A DNA stretch of 64,000 nucleotides from an uncultured Pseudovibrio sp. (GCA_947496145.1 CANMBS010000012.1:1-64000), one strand, 5' to 3'; positions 24,533-34,996 are shown, numbered from the stretch's first letter. Program-made: numbers and translations. The notes: a model not told the origin generated them from the sequence alone.

Positions 24533-26359
24533 TCAATCTTCTTGTTTGTATATGTTCTCTAAAGCATCAGCATGGTTGTTCAGTACTTTTGCGCGGCGAA
24601 TTTTGAGTGTTGGAGTAAGTTCGCCGGTCTGAATAGAAAACCCGTCTGGCAAGATTTCGAATTTACGAATGCGTTCTACTCGGGAGTGGCGCGTATTAAC
24701 TTTATTGACACCCGCCTGAATTGCGCTGCGCAGCTGATCTGATTTTAAGACATCTTCCGGATTGATGTTGTTCTCAATTGCAAACCGCTGTGCCATCTGA
24801 TTATCGACAGTAATAAGCGCACTCAGGAAAGTCTGATTGTTTCCCGCAACTACTGCATACTCAACCAGCGGAATTTCCATCAAGTCGTGCTCAAGCAACG
24901 CTGGTGAAATGTTCTTGCCACCAGATGTGATGATGATTTCTTTTTTGCGGCCAGTGATAAACAAATAGCCGTCTTCATCAAGATACCCGAGGTCTCCGGT
25001 ATAGAGCCAGTCATCACGCAGCGCTTCATCAGTCGCAGCAGGATCATGAGCGTAGCCGGAAAAATTAGTATCTGATTTGCAAAGGATTTCGCCATCAGCA
25101 GCAATCTTGATATTGACCCCTTGCATTGGCCGACCAACAGAGCCAAGGCGTGTCGCACCAATCAAGTTAATCGTTGCGCCGCCACAGTTTTCAGACTGGC
25201 CATAGACCTCACGGATCAGTACATCCATTCCGGTGAATGCTTCCAGAACACGTTTGGAAACGGATGCACCACCGCTGACGAACATGCGCATCTTATCAAG
25301 GCCAATTTTGTGTTTGATTTTATCAAGCACAAGCTTATTCGCGATCTTTTTCTTAAGATTTAGCCATAACCCAGCAGACTGGCCTGAAAGACCAGCTTTA
25401 TGCCATTCACTGCTCGTTTTCAGGGACCATTGAATTAACCTGCCTTTGAACCCTTTTTCTTTTTTGAGTTGCTTATCAACTTTCTCATGAATTTTTTCAA
25501 AGATCCGCGGAACACCGAAAGTAACGGTTGGCCTTACTTCAGGCAGATGCTCACCAAGGGTTGTGACCGACTTGGCATAGTAGACCGGATATCCCGTATC
25601 GCAGGCTTGAATGATTGTGCCGCATTGCTCCGCAATGTGTGCCATAGGAAGATATGATATATACCGATCTGCAGGGGTCGGATCGAATGCGGCGTTCAGC
25701 GCATCAGACTCTGCGCGAATGGCGCGGTGACTGATCTGAACGGCCTTTGGCAGGCCAGTTGTCCCAGAGGTGTAGATTTGCAGTGCGATATCTGCATCCT
25801 GAATGTCATTCAGGCGTTGCTCAAGTTCAGCATCCAGGCCCGGACTGTTTTCTCCCAGAGACATGAACGCATCCCAGGTGTATTGATCCGGGTTTTCAAC
25901 GCGACCATCAAGACGAATGATCTTGCGCAGATGGCGCATGTTTTCTTCCTGCTCACCAATTCCCTTCAGTTGAGCTTTGGTTTCTGCCAGCAGGATACGG
26001 CCTTGCGAATGGCGAAGAATATAGTTGATCTCAGGCGCTGCGGCAGTCCAGTAGATGCCAGTTGGCACAGCACCGATCATCATGGCAGCAATGTCCATGA
26101 TGGTCCATTCTGGTCTGTTGTAGCTTAAGATGCAAACTGCATCACCGGGATTGATGCCCAGTGCCAGCAGTGCTTTTGCAGCATTGCGCACCTGCGCACC
26201 AAACTCTGTCCAGCTAGTGGCTTCCCAGCCCGAGGCACCGCGCACAAAGTAAGCTGGCCTGTCTTGGAGGCGCTTAACGGTTTCCTCAAAAGCTCTTGGA
26301 ATCGACGTAAACGTTCCTTGGGCTTGTGTTTGAGCAGCGGACCGAGCCTGAGAACTCAT
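24533..26359 (-). CDS. Long-chain acyl-CoA synthetase, AMP-forming
   Basis: This 608-residue enzyme of the AMP-dependent synthetase family activates a fatty acid to acyl-CoA through an acyl-adenylate. Visible motifs are the P-loop-like Y-T-S-G-T-T-G-L-P-K (about residue 195), I-R-E-V-Y-G-Q-S-E, L-Y-T-G-D-L-G-Y-L-D-E-D-G-Y and G-R-K-K-E-I-I-I-T-S-G-G-K-N. The long variable middle (V-D-K-Q-L-K-K-E-K-G-F-K) is typical of the FACL/bubblegum-type subgroup rather than short-chain acetyl-CoA synthetases. It stands alone, convergent with uxaC and divergent from the CofD-like gene. The fatty acid preference cannot be read from the sequence. Confidence 0.92.
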   Translation of the reverse strand: MSSQARSAAQTQAQGTFTSIPRAFEETVKRLQDRPAYFVRGASGWEATSWTEFGAQVRNAAKALLALGINPGDAVCILSYNRPEWTIMDIAAMMIGAVPTGIYWTAAAPEINYILRHSQGRILLAETKAQLKGIGEQEENMRHLRKIIRLDGRVENPDQYTWDAFMSLGENSPGLDAELEQRLNDIQDADIALQIYTSGTTGLPKAVQISHRAIRAESDALNAAFDPTPADRYISYLPMAHIAEQCGTIIQACDTGYPVYYAKSVTTLGEHLPEVRPTVTFGVPRIFEKIHEKVDKQLKKEKGFKGRLIQWSLKTSSEWHKAGLSGQSAGLWLNLKKKIANKLVLDKIKHKIGLDKMRMFVSGGASVSKRVLEAFTGMDVLIREVYGQSENCGGATINLIGATRLGSVGRPMQGVNIKIAADGEILCKSDTNFSGYAHDPAATDEALRDDWLYTGDLGYLDEDGYLFITGRKKEIIITSGGKNISPALLEHDLMEIPLVEYAVVAGNNQTFLSALITVDNQMAQRFAIENNINPEDVLKSDQLRSAIQAGVNKVNTRHSRVERIRKFEILPDGFSIQTGELTPTLKIRRAKVLNNHADALENIYKQED

Positions 26360-26735
26360 ATTATTATCTCTGTTATTGTTATTTCCAGAGCTTTACATCC
26401 TCTGAACATGTTGGAGTCAAATACATATAGCAAAAATACCCAGCAAACCCACAAGGATCGTAGGTAATAACGCCTATTTCTCGACCTCTGGTTCATGATC
26501 TGCGAATATACATCTCCGATTTGATCAAGTTTTTACTGAGTTTCTGATATATCTATTTTTCGATTTACTTTTCGATTTCTTCGATAAGCTCCGCGTCGCA
26601 AAATCAGGTGTGGACTTCTTTGAAGATGTTTTGAAAGGAGTTCATTAGATTGGACAAAGCACTCATAAAACACTCTAATACCTCTTTCATGATAAGTGGT
26701 GTTGATGCACAGCAAAGAGCAGGCAAAGTTAGCAG
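26360..26735. other. Divergent intergenic region
   Basis: These A+T-rich 376 bases separate the acyl-CoA synthetase from the CofD-like gene and should contain both promoters. TTTGATCAAG at about 26520-26529 is palindromic in its core but lacks the spacing of an FNR box. No gene or RNA element was recognised. Confidence 0.4.
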
Positions 26736-27920
26736 ATGCAGCAGTTCAGCGTTACACGCGGTTTAACTCTTCCAGATCCCGTTCGCATCAGCCGTTACAA
26801 ACGTCTACCGGAACTCGGTCCGACACTCCTGTTTTTCAGCGGCGGTACTGCTTTGAACCCGACAGCACGTGCGCTTAAGCACTACACTCACAATTCCATC
26901 CACTTTATGACCCCGTTTGATAGTGGTGGTAGTTCGGCTGTGCTGCGACATGCTTTTGGAATGCCTGCGATCGGAGATTTGCGGTCACGTCTTATTGCGC
27001 TTGCAGATGAAAGCGTACTTGGGCAATCTGAAATCTATCGGTTGTTCACGCATCGCTTCCCCAAAACTGCCTCGTTGGAAGACCTTCACGGGGAATTGGT
27101 TGATTTGCTTGAGGGGCACGATCAACTGATTGCCGGTGTTCCCAATCCCATGCGTGGCCTGATCAGAAACCAGCTGGCATTTTTTCACGATGCCATGCCT
27201 TCCAACTTCGATTTGCGCGGAGCCAGTATCGGTAATCTGATCCTTGCTGGCGGGTATCTGAACAATAACCAGAAGCTTGATCCGATTATCTTTTTGTTCT
27301 CCAAACTGGTGAGCACGCTTGGGACAGTGCTGGCTACAGTCGACGCACGCCTTCATCTGGCTGTTGAACTGGAATCTGGCGAGATTATTGTTGGTCAGCA
27401 CAATATGACCGGCAAGGAAACTGCCCCTCTGACCAGCCGGATCAAGCGCACTTACCTGACACGCTCTCTGGCTGGAGGCGATCCTGTGGAAATCGAAATT
27501 TCGCCCAAGAAACAGCACATGATAGAAACTGCTGATATGATTTGTTACCCTCCCGGGAGCTTTCACAGCAGTCTGATTGCTAATCTGCTGCCCAAAGGGG
27601 TTGGTAAATCTATTGCTCGCAGTCCGAGTCCCAAGGTTTACATTCCCAGTCTCGGAACCGATCCTGAATTATTCGGCATGAGTGCTAATGAAACGGTAGA
27701 TGCGTTGTTAAAGCACCTGCGTGCTGATGCAGGCGAAGATACGCCAACGAGCAAGCTTCTCAACTTCATCGTAACTGATGAAGAACATGCAGCAGAGTTT
27801 GACTGGGCAGAGCTTGAAGCGCAAGGTATCTCGCTTATTGGCGCAGAGCTTACCAGCTTGCACTCAGCACCCTATTACGATGCAGAAAAACTGGTTTGCA
27901 TGTTGCTGAGCTTCACTTAG
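26736..27920 (+). CDS. CofD-like protein (2-phospho-L-lactate transferase superfamily, GAK-type)
   Basis: This 394-residue protein shows the CofD/YvcK fold marks: L-F-F-S-G-G-T-A-L near residue 32, T-P-F-D-S-G-G-S-S-A-V-L-R near 60, and N-L-I-L-A-G-G-Y-L-N near 168. The opening L-P-D-P-V-R-I-S-R-Y matches, as recalled, the CofD-related proteins assigned to the so-called GAK system. True CofD makes coenzyme F420 precursors and YvcK controls cell-wall metabolism and carbon use; neither role can be assumed here. No other GAK or F420 gene is adjacent, so it is an orphan. The start at 26736 has only a weak ribosome binding site. Confidence 0.7.
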   Translation: MQQFSVTRGLTLPDPVRISRYKRLPELGPTLLFFSGGTALNPTARALKHYTHNSIHFMTPFDSGGSSAVLRHAFGMPAIGDLRSRLIALADESVLGQSEIYRLFTHRFPKTASLEDLHGELVDLLEGHDQLIAGVPNPMRGLIRNQLAFFHDAMPSNFDLRGASIGNLILAGGYLNNNQKLDPIIFLFSKLVSTLGTVLATVDARLHLAVELESGEIIVGQHNMTGKETAPLTSRIKRTYLTRSLAGGDPVEIEISPKKQHMIETADMICYPPGSFHSSLIANLLPKGVGKSIARSPSPKVYIPSLGTDPELFGMSANETVDALLKHLRADAGEDTPTSKLLNFIVTDEEHAAEFDWAELEAQGISLIGAELTSLHSAPYYDAEKLVCMLLSFT

Positions 27921-28063
27921 AGCCTTTCCGATAGCAATCAACCTACACAATACAAAACTATTTAATAAATACTCATACAAATAGATATTTAAAAAGTATA
28001 TATCACCGCTTAGAAGCAACTTTACTCAAAAAAGCATTCAGAACCGTAACATTTCATTCGCCA

Positions 28064-28077
28064 ATGTCTTTAATCAA
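28064..28077 (+). promoter_or_regulatory. Weak FNR-like site upstream of the arc cluster
   Basis: ATGTCTTTAATCAA has one perfect half (ATCAA) and one poor half compared with TTGAT-N4-ATCAA. It lies about 100 bp before the antiporter gene. Arginine deiminase operons are often under FNR/Anr control, so the position is suggestive, but the match alone is weak. Confidence 0.3.
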
Positions 28078-28167
28078 GAACATGAAGACATGTTGACCCG
28101 CATAGCTACTTAGATATTAGGTAGCACGAAACTGCATTGTTTCGACAAATAACTAAGCGGATAAAAC

Positions 28168-29568
28168 ATGTCGAAGTTCAAGTTTCCGACCGCATTTACA
28201 ATTCTGTTCTCCCTGATCATTCTTGTTGCAATTGCAACCTGGCTGGTTCCTGCTGGTAAGTATGACCGTGTGATCAATCCCATACTAGACAAAGAAGTTC
28301 CGGTTCCCGGGACTTACCATCTGGTAGACCCGTCTCCTCAGGGGCCTGTTGAAGTCTTCATGGCACCTATTGCAGGGCTTTATGATCCGGTTTCCTACAC
28401 TGCAAATGCCATAGATGTTGCCGTATTCGTGCTTGTTATCGGCGGTTTCTTAATGGTTGTGACGCGCACTGGTGCTATTGACGCGGGTATTGCCAGAATA
28501 ATGAGCGGACTTAAGGGGCGAGAAAACCTTATGATCCCTATTTTGATGGCATTCTTTGCAGCTGGCGGTACAATCTATGGGATGGCAGAGGAGAGCCTTG
28601 CATTTTATGCTCTTATCATCCCTGTCATGATACGCGCCGGGTATGATTCAATGACCGGTGTTGCTGTGATCTTGCTGGGAGCCGGGATGGGAACTCTGGG
28701 CTCCACTATCAATCCCTTTGCCACGGTAATTGCATCAAATGCAGCAGGTGTTCCCTTCACTGACGGAATTGGTCTCCGCTTCTTAATTCTGATTGTTGGC
28801 TGGCTTGTGTGCGTGGCATGGGTCATGCGCTACGCCGCTAAAGTGAAAGCCAATCATCAAGCCTCTCTGGTCGCAGACATGAAAGAAGAGAACGAGGAAC
28901 ACTTCCTGCAAGGTGTCTCTACAGAAGAAATTCCCGACTTCACTGCAAAGCATGGTTGGATTATGGCGATCTTCGTCATCACTTTTGCTTTGCTGATTTA
29001 TGGTGTCGCCGTTCTTGGCTGGTGGATGGGAGAAATGGCCGCTCTGTTCCTTGCCGCTTCCATACTTGTTGGCATTGTTGCTCGTCAAGGTGAGCACGAG
29101 TTCGTCGACAACTTCCTTGATGGCGCACGTGACCTTCTTGGTGTTGCGCTCATTATTGGCGTTGCACGCGGCATTGTGGTTGTTATGGACGCTGGCTCTA
29201 TTACTGACACAGTTCTTTACTGGTCAGAACAGGCGGTAAGCGGTCTGAGCAAGGTTGCGTTTATCAACGTGATGTTCTGGCTAGAGCTTGTGCTCTCTTT
29301 CTTTGTCCCGTCATCTTCCGGCCTTGCTGTGCTTTCTATGCCGATCATGGCTCCTCTGGCAGGGTTCTCCAATGTTGGTGCAGAGTATGTTGTCACGGCG
29401 TTCCAATCTGCCAGCGGTCTGTTGAACCTGTTTAACCCAACCTTTGCAGTTGTGATGGGCGGTCTTGCAATTGGTCGGGTTCCTTACAACAAATGGCTTC
29501 AGTTCTCACTGCCACTGGTGATCATCCTGTTCATCCTCATCTCGCTGGCACTGTCCCTGAGTGTTTAG
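28168..29568 (+). CDS. YfcC/ArcD-type antiporter, probably arginine/ornithine exchange
   Basis: This 466-residue membrane protein of the YfcC (DcuC-like) family has about 12 hydrophobic segments. It opens with F-P-T-A-F-T-I-L-F and T-W-L-V-P-A-G-K-Y and also carries G-M-A-E-E-S-L-A-F-Y and S-S-S-G-L-A-V-L-S-M-P-I-M. It is the first gene before arcA, arcB and arcC, 87 bp upstream of arcA. Exchange of external arginine for internal ornithine is therefore the likely role, as for ArcD. The family also includes anaerobic C4-dicarboxylate carriers, so the function is inferred from context. AAGCGGA just before the ATG is a usable ribosome binding site. Confidence 0.85.
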   Translation: MSKFKFPTAFTILFSLIILVAIATWLVPAGKYDRVINPILDKEVPVPGTYHLVDPSPQGPVEVFMAPIAGLYDPVSYTANAIDVAVFVLVIGGFLMVVTRTGAIDAGIARIMSGLKGRENLMIPILMAFFAAGGTIYGMAEESLAFYALIIPVMIRAGYDSMTGVAVILLGAGMGTLGSTINPFATVIASNAAGVPFTDGIGLRFLILIVGWLVCVAWVMRYAAKVKANHQASLVADMKEENEEHFLQGVSTEEIPDFTAKHGWIMAIFVITFALLIYGVAVLGWWMGEMAALFLAASILVGIVARQGEHEFVDNFLDGARDLLGVALIIGVARGIVVVMDAGSITDTVLYWSEQAVSGLSKVAFINVMFWLELVLSFFVPSSSGLAVLSMPIMAPLAGFSNVGAEYVVTAFQSASGLLNLFNPTFAVVMGGLAIGRVPYNKWLQFSLPLVIILFILISLALSLSV

Positions 29569-29655
29569 TGACATGCCCGGGAAACGAACCTCTGAACCGA
29601 TCAAAGAGAGCACAGTCTCTCAAAAACAAAAGAATTCTGGAACGGAGTCTGTAAC

Positions 29656-30882
29656 ATGACCGAATTTGGCGTCCATTCGGAAGTTGGTAAACTAAGAGAA
29701 GTTATGGTTTGCCGCCCCGGACTTGCCCATATGCGGCTCACCCCTGCAAATTGTCAGGAACTTCTTTTCGATGACGTGATTTGGGTTCGGGAAGCGCAAA
29801 AACACCATTATGACTTCTGTTTGCGAATGGAAGAGCGTGGCGTCAACGTGTTGGAGATGCACAATCTTCTAACAGAGACACTGGAAGACCCAGAAGCGCG
29901 AAAATGGATTTTGGAGCGCCGGATCACACACAATCGCGTGGGATATGGCATGGCTGAGGATCTGCGCGCATGGCTGCACGAGCAGCCTGAAAAATTTCTT
30001 GCAGATCACCTTATCGGAGGCATCGCCAGAGGAGAGCTTGGTTTTAAACCTACAGGTGTTTTTGGCAGCTACTTAGACACCAACGACTTTGTCATTCCCC
30101 CCCTGCCAAACACTCTGTTTACTCGTGACACCACATGTTGGATTTATAACGGTGTGACAGTGAACCCAATGTACTGGCAGGCGCGCCAGAATGAAACACT
30201 GCTGACCACTGCCATTTACAAGTTCCATCCGCATTTTAAAGGCAAGGTAAACTTCTGGTGGGGCAATCCTGATGAGAACTTTCATGAATCGACCGTTGAA
30301 GGTGGCGATGTCATGCCTATTGGCAATGGCGCTGTACTGATCGGAATGGGAGAGCGCACGACACCACAAGCTGTGGGTCAAGTTGCACGTGCCCTGTTCC
30401 ATAACAAAGCTGCCAACCGCGTGATCGCCTGTCAGATGCCTAAGAGCCGTGCAGCCATGCACCTTGATACGGTCTTTACGCTTCTTGACCGCGATAAAGC
30501 TACTGCTTTTACGGGTGTGTGTGATGAGATCCTCTGCTTTTCTATTCGCCCCGGTGACGATGAGAAGACCGTCGACTACCGAAAGGAAAAAGGCCATCTT
30601 TATGAGGTCGTTGCGGAGGCATTAGGCATCAAAGAGTTGCATGTGGTGACCACGGGCGGAAATGCCTATGATCAGGAACGCGAGCAGTGGGATGACGGCA
30701 ACAACGTTGTCTGCATTGAGCCTGGTGTGGTGGTCGGATATCGCCGCAATACCTACACAAACTCCAAGCTTCAGCGTGCTGGAGTGGAAGTTATCGCCAT
30801 TGATGGCTCCGAACTTGGTCGCGGTCGCGGCGGCGGACATTGCATGACCTGCCCGACTGTCCGGGATCCTGTTGATTTCTAG
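29656..30882 (+). CDS. arcA: Arginine deiminase
   Basis: ArcA hydrolyses arginine to citrulline and ammonia, the first step of the fermentative arginine deiminase pathway. The 408-residue protein has the expected marks: [15 protein letters not shown] at the start, F-T-R-D-T near residue 155, E-G-G-D-V-M near 216, and the C-terminal [11 protein letters not shown] with the predicted nucleophile Cys396. It is the first enzyme gene of the cluster, with arcB 54 bp on. Confidence 0.97.
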   Translation: MTEFGVHSEVGKLREVMVCRPGLAHMRLTPANCQELLFDDVIWVREAQKHHYDFCLRMEERGVNVLEMHNLLTETLEDPEARKWILERRITHNRVGYGMAEDLRAWLHEQPEKFLADHLIGGIARGELGFKPTGVFGSYLDTNDFVIPPLPNTLFTRDTTCWIYNGVTVNPMYWQARQNETLLTTAIYKFHPHFKGKVNFWWGNPDENFHESTVEGGDVMPIGNGAVLIGMGERTTPQAVGQVARALFHNKAANRVIACQMPKSRAAMHLDTVFTLLDRDKATAFTGVCDEILCFSIRPGDDEKTVDYRKEKGHLYEVVAEALGIKELHVVTTGGNAYDQEREQWDDGNNVVCIEPGVVVGYRRNTYTNSKLQRAGVEVIAIDGSELGRGRGGGHCMTCPTVRDPVDF

Positions 30883-30936
30883 GTATTTCGAACTCTCACA
30901 AAATCAAAAACATCCAGGAGATGGAGACTTAGGAAA

Positions 30937-31941
30937 ATGGCTTTTAATCTGAAAGGTCGTAGCTACCTCAAGCTCAAGGACTTCAGCCAGCGCGAAGTGC
31001 TTTACATGCTCGATCTTGCCCGGGACCTGAAACGCGCCAAGTACTCTGGAACCGAACGCCAAACTCTTGTTGGTAAGAACATTTGCCTGATCTTCGAGAA
31101 AACCTCCACCCGCACCCGCTGTGCCTTTGAGGTTGCTGCCCATGATCAGGGTGCTCATGTGACTTATCTGGATCCGTCCGGTTCTCAGATTGGACACAAG
31201 GAATCTATGAAGGATACCGCCCGCGTGTTGGGCCGCATGTTTGATGCCATTGAGTTTCGCGGGTCAGGTCAGGACGCTGTTGAAACTCTTTCTGAATATG
31301 CTGGTGTGCCAGTTTACAATGGACTTACCGATGACTGGCATCCAACTCAGATGCTTGCAGACATGCTGACGATGACGGAACACAGCGCTAAGCCGCTTAA
31401 TGAAATCTCTTTCGCCTATCTTGGAGATGCTCGTAACAACATGGGGAACTCTCTTCTCATGCTTGGTGCTCTTTGCGGCTGTGACGTTCGTATTATTGGT
31501 CCTAAAGAGTTACATCCAGAGGCATACGTCCTGAAAGCAGCTCAACACAATGCCCAACGATACGGCGCACGCGTTACTGTGACAGATGATCCTAAAAAAG
31601 GCACCGAGGGAGTAGATTTTGTCCATACGGATGTATGGGTATCCATGGGTGAGCCCGCTGATGTGTGGGAAAGCCGGATCAAACTGTTAAGAGACTATCA
31701 GATTAATAAGGAACTGATTGAAAGTACCGGCAATCCTAACACCTACTTCATGCACTGCCTGCCGGCTTTTCATAATCGCGAGACGAAAGTTGGTGAGGAG
31801 ATCTTCCAGAAATTTGGCATCTCAGAAATGGAAGTGACCGAGGACGTATTTGAATCTGACCGCAATCTTGCATTTGAACAAGCAGAAAACCGCCTGCATA
31901 CGATCAAGGCAATAATGGTTGCAACGATCGGAGGTCGATAA
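30937..31941 (+). CDS. arcB: Ornithine carbamoyltransferase, catabolic
   Basis: ArcB splits citrulline with phosphate into ornithine and carbamoyl phosphate. The 334-residue protein carries the carbamoyl-phosphate motif S-T-R-T-R (residues 57-61) and the ornithine-site motif H-C-L-P-A-F-H near the C-terminus. Placement between arcA and arcC marks it as the catabolic enzyme rather than the biosynthetic ArgF. Its last base is the first base of arcC (TAATG), so the two are translationally coupled. Confidence 0.96.
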   Translation: MAFNLKGRSYLKLKDFSQREVLYMLDLARDLKRAKYSGTERQTLVGKNICLIFEKTSTRTRCAFEVAAHDQGAHVTYLDPSGSQIGHKESMKDTARVLGRMFDAIEFRGSGQDAVETLSEYAGVPVYNGLTDDWHPTQMLADMLTMTEHSAKPLNEISFAYLGDARNNMGNSLLMLGALCGCDVRIIGPKELHPEAYVLKAAQHNAQRYGARVTVTDDPKKGTEGVDFVHTDVWVSMGEPADVWESRIKLLRDYQINKELIESTGNPNTYFMHCLPAFHNRETKVGEEIFQKFGISEMEVTEDVFESDRNLAFEQAENRLHTIKAIMVATIGGR

Positions 31942-32873
31942 TGCGTGTTGTCGTCGCTCTAGGCGGAAATGCTCTTCTCCGACGCGGAGAAGCGATGACC
32001 GCTGACAATCAACGAAAGAATGCCCGTATTGCTGCTGAAGCTCTGGCTCCTCTTTACGATAATGGGCATGAGGTGGTCATTACACATGGCAATGGACCTC
32101 AGGTTGGTCTACTAGCTCTTCAAGGTGCCGCTTATGAGCATGTTGAGCCTTATCCGCTGGATGTGCTTGGCGCTGAGACTGTGGGCATGATCGGTTACAT
32201 GATCGAGCAGGAACTTGGAAACTTGCTGCCCTATGAAAAACCATTTGCCACGATCCTCACACAGGTTGAAGTGGATCCGAATGATCCCGCCTTTAAAGAC
32301 CCAACCAAACCTATTGGCCCGCTTTACACCAAAGAGGAAGCCGAAAAGCTTGCAAGGGAAAAAGGATGGTCTATTCGTGAAGATGGCGACAAATGGCGGC
32401 GTGTTGTTCCAAGCCCTTTGCCTAAGCACATCTTCGAGATCAGACCAATCAAATGGTTACTGGATCACGATGTTCTGGTGATTGCTGCTGGCGGCGGCGG
32501 TATTCCAACCATGTACAACGAAGAGAAAAAACTTGTTGGCGTGGAATGTGTTATCGACAAGGACCGCTGTTCTGGTCTTCTTGCCAGAGAAATTGAAGCT
32601 GATGTTTACGTCATGGCCACCGACGCAGACGCGGTCTATCTGGATTGGGGGACACCAAGTCAACGTGCTATCCGCTCAGCCTCTCCAGATGCGTTAGATG
32701 CCTATGGGTTTGCTTCTGGCTCTATGGGCCCCAAAGTGGAAGCTGCCCAGAACTTTGCAAGACAAACTGGAAAGAAGGCAGTGATTTGCACGCTTTCTGA
32801 GGTTTCGCAGGCGGTGCTTGGACAGAAAGGCACATCGATCACAACGGATGCAGGTGATATTTCCTTTTACTAA
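31941..32873 (+). CDS. arcC: Carbamate kinase
   Basis: ArcC transfers phosphate from carbamoyl phosphate to ADP, giving ATP, ammonia and CO2, the energy-yielding step of the pathway. The 310-residue amino acid kinase-fold protein starts [13 protein letters not shown] and has [11 protein letters not shown] near residue 48 and A-A-G-G-G-G-I-P near 186. It overlaps the arcB stop by one base. A terminator follows directly, so the NhaC gene beyond it is probably transcribed separately or by read-through. Confidence 0.97.
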   Translation: MRVVVALGGNALLRRGEAMTADNQRKNARIAAEALAPLYDNGHEVVITHGNGPQVGLLALQGAAYEHVEPYPLDVLGAETVGMIGYMIEQELGNLLPYEKPFATILTQVEVDPNDPAFKDPTKPIGPLYTKEEAEKLAREKGWSIREDGDKWRRVVPSPLPKHIFEIRPIKWLLDHDVLVIAAGGGGIPTMYNEEKKLVGVECVIDKDRCSGLLAREIEADVYVMATDADAVYLDWGTPSQRAIRSASPDALDAYGFASGSMGPKVEAAQNFARQTGKKAVICTLSEVSQAVLGQKGTSITTDAGDISFY

Positions 32874-32875
32874 GC

Positions 32876-32916
32876 AAAAGCTCCAAGGCTTTCACAGGCC
32901 CTGGAGCCTTTTACTA
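32876..32916 (+). terminator. Rho-independent terminator after arcC
   Basis: AAGCTCCA-A-GGC and GCC-C-TGGAGC-C-TTTT pair around TTTCACAG, right after the arcC stop, ending in a T run. Confidence 0.8.
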
Positions 32917-32997
32917 TTGAAAACTTAGTCGACAGAATTTAAGTGTCCCGGGCACTGCGTCGCCCGCAAAAAGAAAAAATATAAGGACGAACCGCTT

Positions 32998-34482
32998 ATG
33001 GCCCATGTGCCGGCTCCACATCCGCCCAAGATGTCACTTCCCGGAGCTTTAATTCCCGTTGCTGCGCTTGTTGTTTTACTTGCGCTTTCTTACTACCTGT
33101 TTGGCGATGAAGCCTCATCCGGGCCAAACCAGATAGCACTTTTATTCTGTTCTCTAATCGCCACTTTTGTTGCACTGTTTCATGGCTATGGATTTGATGA
33201 GCTGAAAGATGCAGTCGTTGAAAGTGTAAGCACTGGTCTGCATGCGATCTTTATCCTTCTTGCTGTCGGTTCACTCATTGGTACCTGGGCAATGTCCGGG
33301 ACCATCATGGCGATGGTTTATTATGGATTGCAGCTTCTCAGTCCGAACTACTTTTACTTCACTGCCGTCCTCATTTGCGCAGTGGTTTCTGTTAGTATTG
33401 GTAGTTCCTGGACCGTTGCCGGGACTATCGGAATTGGCTTGATGGGAGTTGCAACCAAGATGGGAATGGACCCGGCAATTACGGCAGGAGCCGTTCTTTC
33501 CGGCGCATATTTTGGCGATAAGTCATCTCCCCTTTCCGACGCAACCAATATGGCAACGGCTGCTGCGGGCTCAAACCTTTACACTCATATTCGTGAAAAC
33601 CTCTGGACTACAATTCCTTCACTTGGAATTGCGCTGTTGCTGTTCCTGTGGCTTGGCGAACCTGGAGATTTTGTTGTTCAAAGTACGTTGGAAAGCATTG
33701 AGCAGCACTATGATATTACGCTGCTTAACTTCCTGCCATTGGTACTGGTGCTAGGTCTTGCCCTTGTCCGCTATCCACCATTTACGACAATCTTCATTGG
33801 TGCATTGGTTGGCGGTATCTTCGCCGTTGTCATGGAGCCGGACAAGGTTCTGAACTTTATCAATACGCCCGATCTTCCTTATGCTCTTCAGATGATCAAA
33901 GGGGTTTGGGTGGCCATGGCCAACGGTTATGTCAGTGTAACGGGTGAACCTTCTATCGATGCATTGCTCAGCCGTGGGGGTATGGGCAACATGCTCACAA
34001 CAATCTGGCTTATCATGACCGCTCTTGCTTTTGGTGGTGTGGTTGATAAAGCAGGCATTCTGGACCGGATCATTGGTCCGATGCTTCAAGCTGCAAAATC
34101 GACTGGAGCATTGATACTATCTTTGGTTTCTACTGCGATCGCGACAAATATTCTCGCAGCTGACCAGTATATTGCCATCGTTCTTCCCGGACGCATGTAT
34201 CGTAAATCATTCCGGCAACGCAGGCTTCGCCCCGAAGTACTTTCACGTGCTGTTGGCGACAGCGCAACCGTTACATCCGCACTTATTCCGTGGAATAGCT
34301 GTGGTGCCTATATGGCAGCAACGCTTGGTGTTCCCACGCTGGCTTTTGCCGGATTTGCATTCTTCAATATTATCAGCCCATTTGTTACAGTAGCTTTTGC
34401 AGTCATGGGCTGGCGTATGCTGACGGTCAAAGAACAGGAACCTGAACGGATTGTACTGCCAGACGCTGAGCAAAAAGAGTGA
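32998..34482 (+). CDS. NhaC-family Na+/H+ antiporter
   Basis: This 494-residue membrane protein has about 12 hydrophobic segments and NhaC marks such as F-I-L-L-A-V-G-S-L-I-G-T-W, S-S-W-T-V-A-G-T-I-G-I-G and F-G-D-K-S-S-P-L-S-D-A-T-N. The family exchanges sodium for protons, but members linked to amino acid genes may exchange amino acids or other ions. Its place behind arcC, past a terminator, may reflect pH or ion control during arginine fermentation, in which ammonia is made. A GNAT gene follows after seven bases. Confidence 0.88.
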   Translation: MAHVPAPHPPKMSLPGALIPVAALVVLLALSYYLFGDEASSGPNQIALLFCSLIATFVALFHGYGFDELKDAVVESVSTGLHAIFILLAVGSLIGTWAMSGTIMAMVYYGLQLLSPNYFYFTAVLICAVVSVSIGSSWTVAGTIGIGLMGVATKMGMDPAITAGAVLSGAYFGDKSSPLSDATNMATAAAGSNLYTHIRENLWTTIPSLGIALLLFLWLGEPGDFVVQSTLESIEQHYDITLLNFLPLVLVLGLALVRYPPFTTIFIGALVGGIFAVVMEPDKVLNFINTPDLPYALQMIKGVWVAMANGYVSVTGEPSIDALLSRGGMGNMLTTIWLIMTALAFGGVVDKAGILDRIIGPMLQAAKSTGALILSLVSTAIATNILAADQYIAIVLPGRMYRKSFRQRRLRPEVLSRAVGDSATVTSALIPWNSCGAYMAATLGVPTLAFAGFAFFNIISPFVTVAFAVMGWRMLTVKEQEPERIVLPDAEQKE

Positions 34483-34489
34483 TCAGGTA

Positions 34490-34996
34490 ATGAAAAACCA
34501 TCGATGGCGGCCGATGCAGGAACAGGACCTTGAGCGGGTAGAGCAAGTTATGCTGCACACCTATCCCCATTTGCCCGAGGACATTGCCTGTATTCGCGAA
34601 CGCTTGCGATTGTTTCCGGCAGGTTGCCATGTGTTGCTGCGGGATGGGGATGAAATGCTGGTCGGGTATCTCATCTCTCACCCCTGGAAGAACAGAGGCA
34701 TCCCGCCATTATCAAGCCTATTGGGATCTCTGCCCTTTAAAGCAGAGGTTTATTACATCCATGACATCGCTTTGTTGCCTGATGCACAAGGTATTGGTGC
34801 AGCTCAGATAATACTTTCTCAAATAAGTGAAGTGGCGCGAGGATTATTCATAAACCGTTTTGCGCTGGTGGCTCTTTCCAGCGCAAAGACGTTTTGGAGC
34901 AAACATGGGTTTCGTCCCATTTCTGATAGATTACTTGACCAAAAATTGATGGGGTATGGTGCAGGCTCGCAATATATGCAGCGAGCAGTTGATTAG
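34490..34996 (+). CDS. GNAT-family N-acetyltransferase
   Basis: This 168-residue protein has the acetyl-CoA-binding region of the GNAT fold. H-D-I-A-L-L-P-D-A-Q-G-I-G-A-A-Q-I-I-L holds a relaxed version of the Q/R-x-x-G-x-G/A motif, followed by L-V-A-L-S-S-A-K-T-F-W-S-K-H-G-F. The substrate is unknown. The longer frame from 34451 starts inside nhaC; ATG 34490 is preferred. It follows the antiporter gene closely and overlaps the end of the Lrp-type gene by four bases in convergent orientation. Confidence 0.85.
   Translation: MKNHRWRPMQEQDLERVEQVMLHTYPHLPEDIACIRERLRLFPAGCHVLLRDGDEMLVGYLISHPWKNRGIPPLSSLLGSLPFKAEVYYIHDIALLPDAQGIGAAQIILSQISEVARGLFINRFALVALSSAKTFWSKHGFRPISDRLLDQKLMGYGAGSQYMQRAVD

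Noticed and set aside
26520-26529. TTTGATCAAG as an FNR box
   Set aside because: The two half-sites are fused without the four-base spacer that FNR needs.
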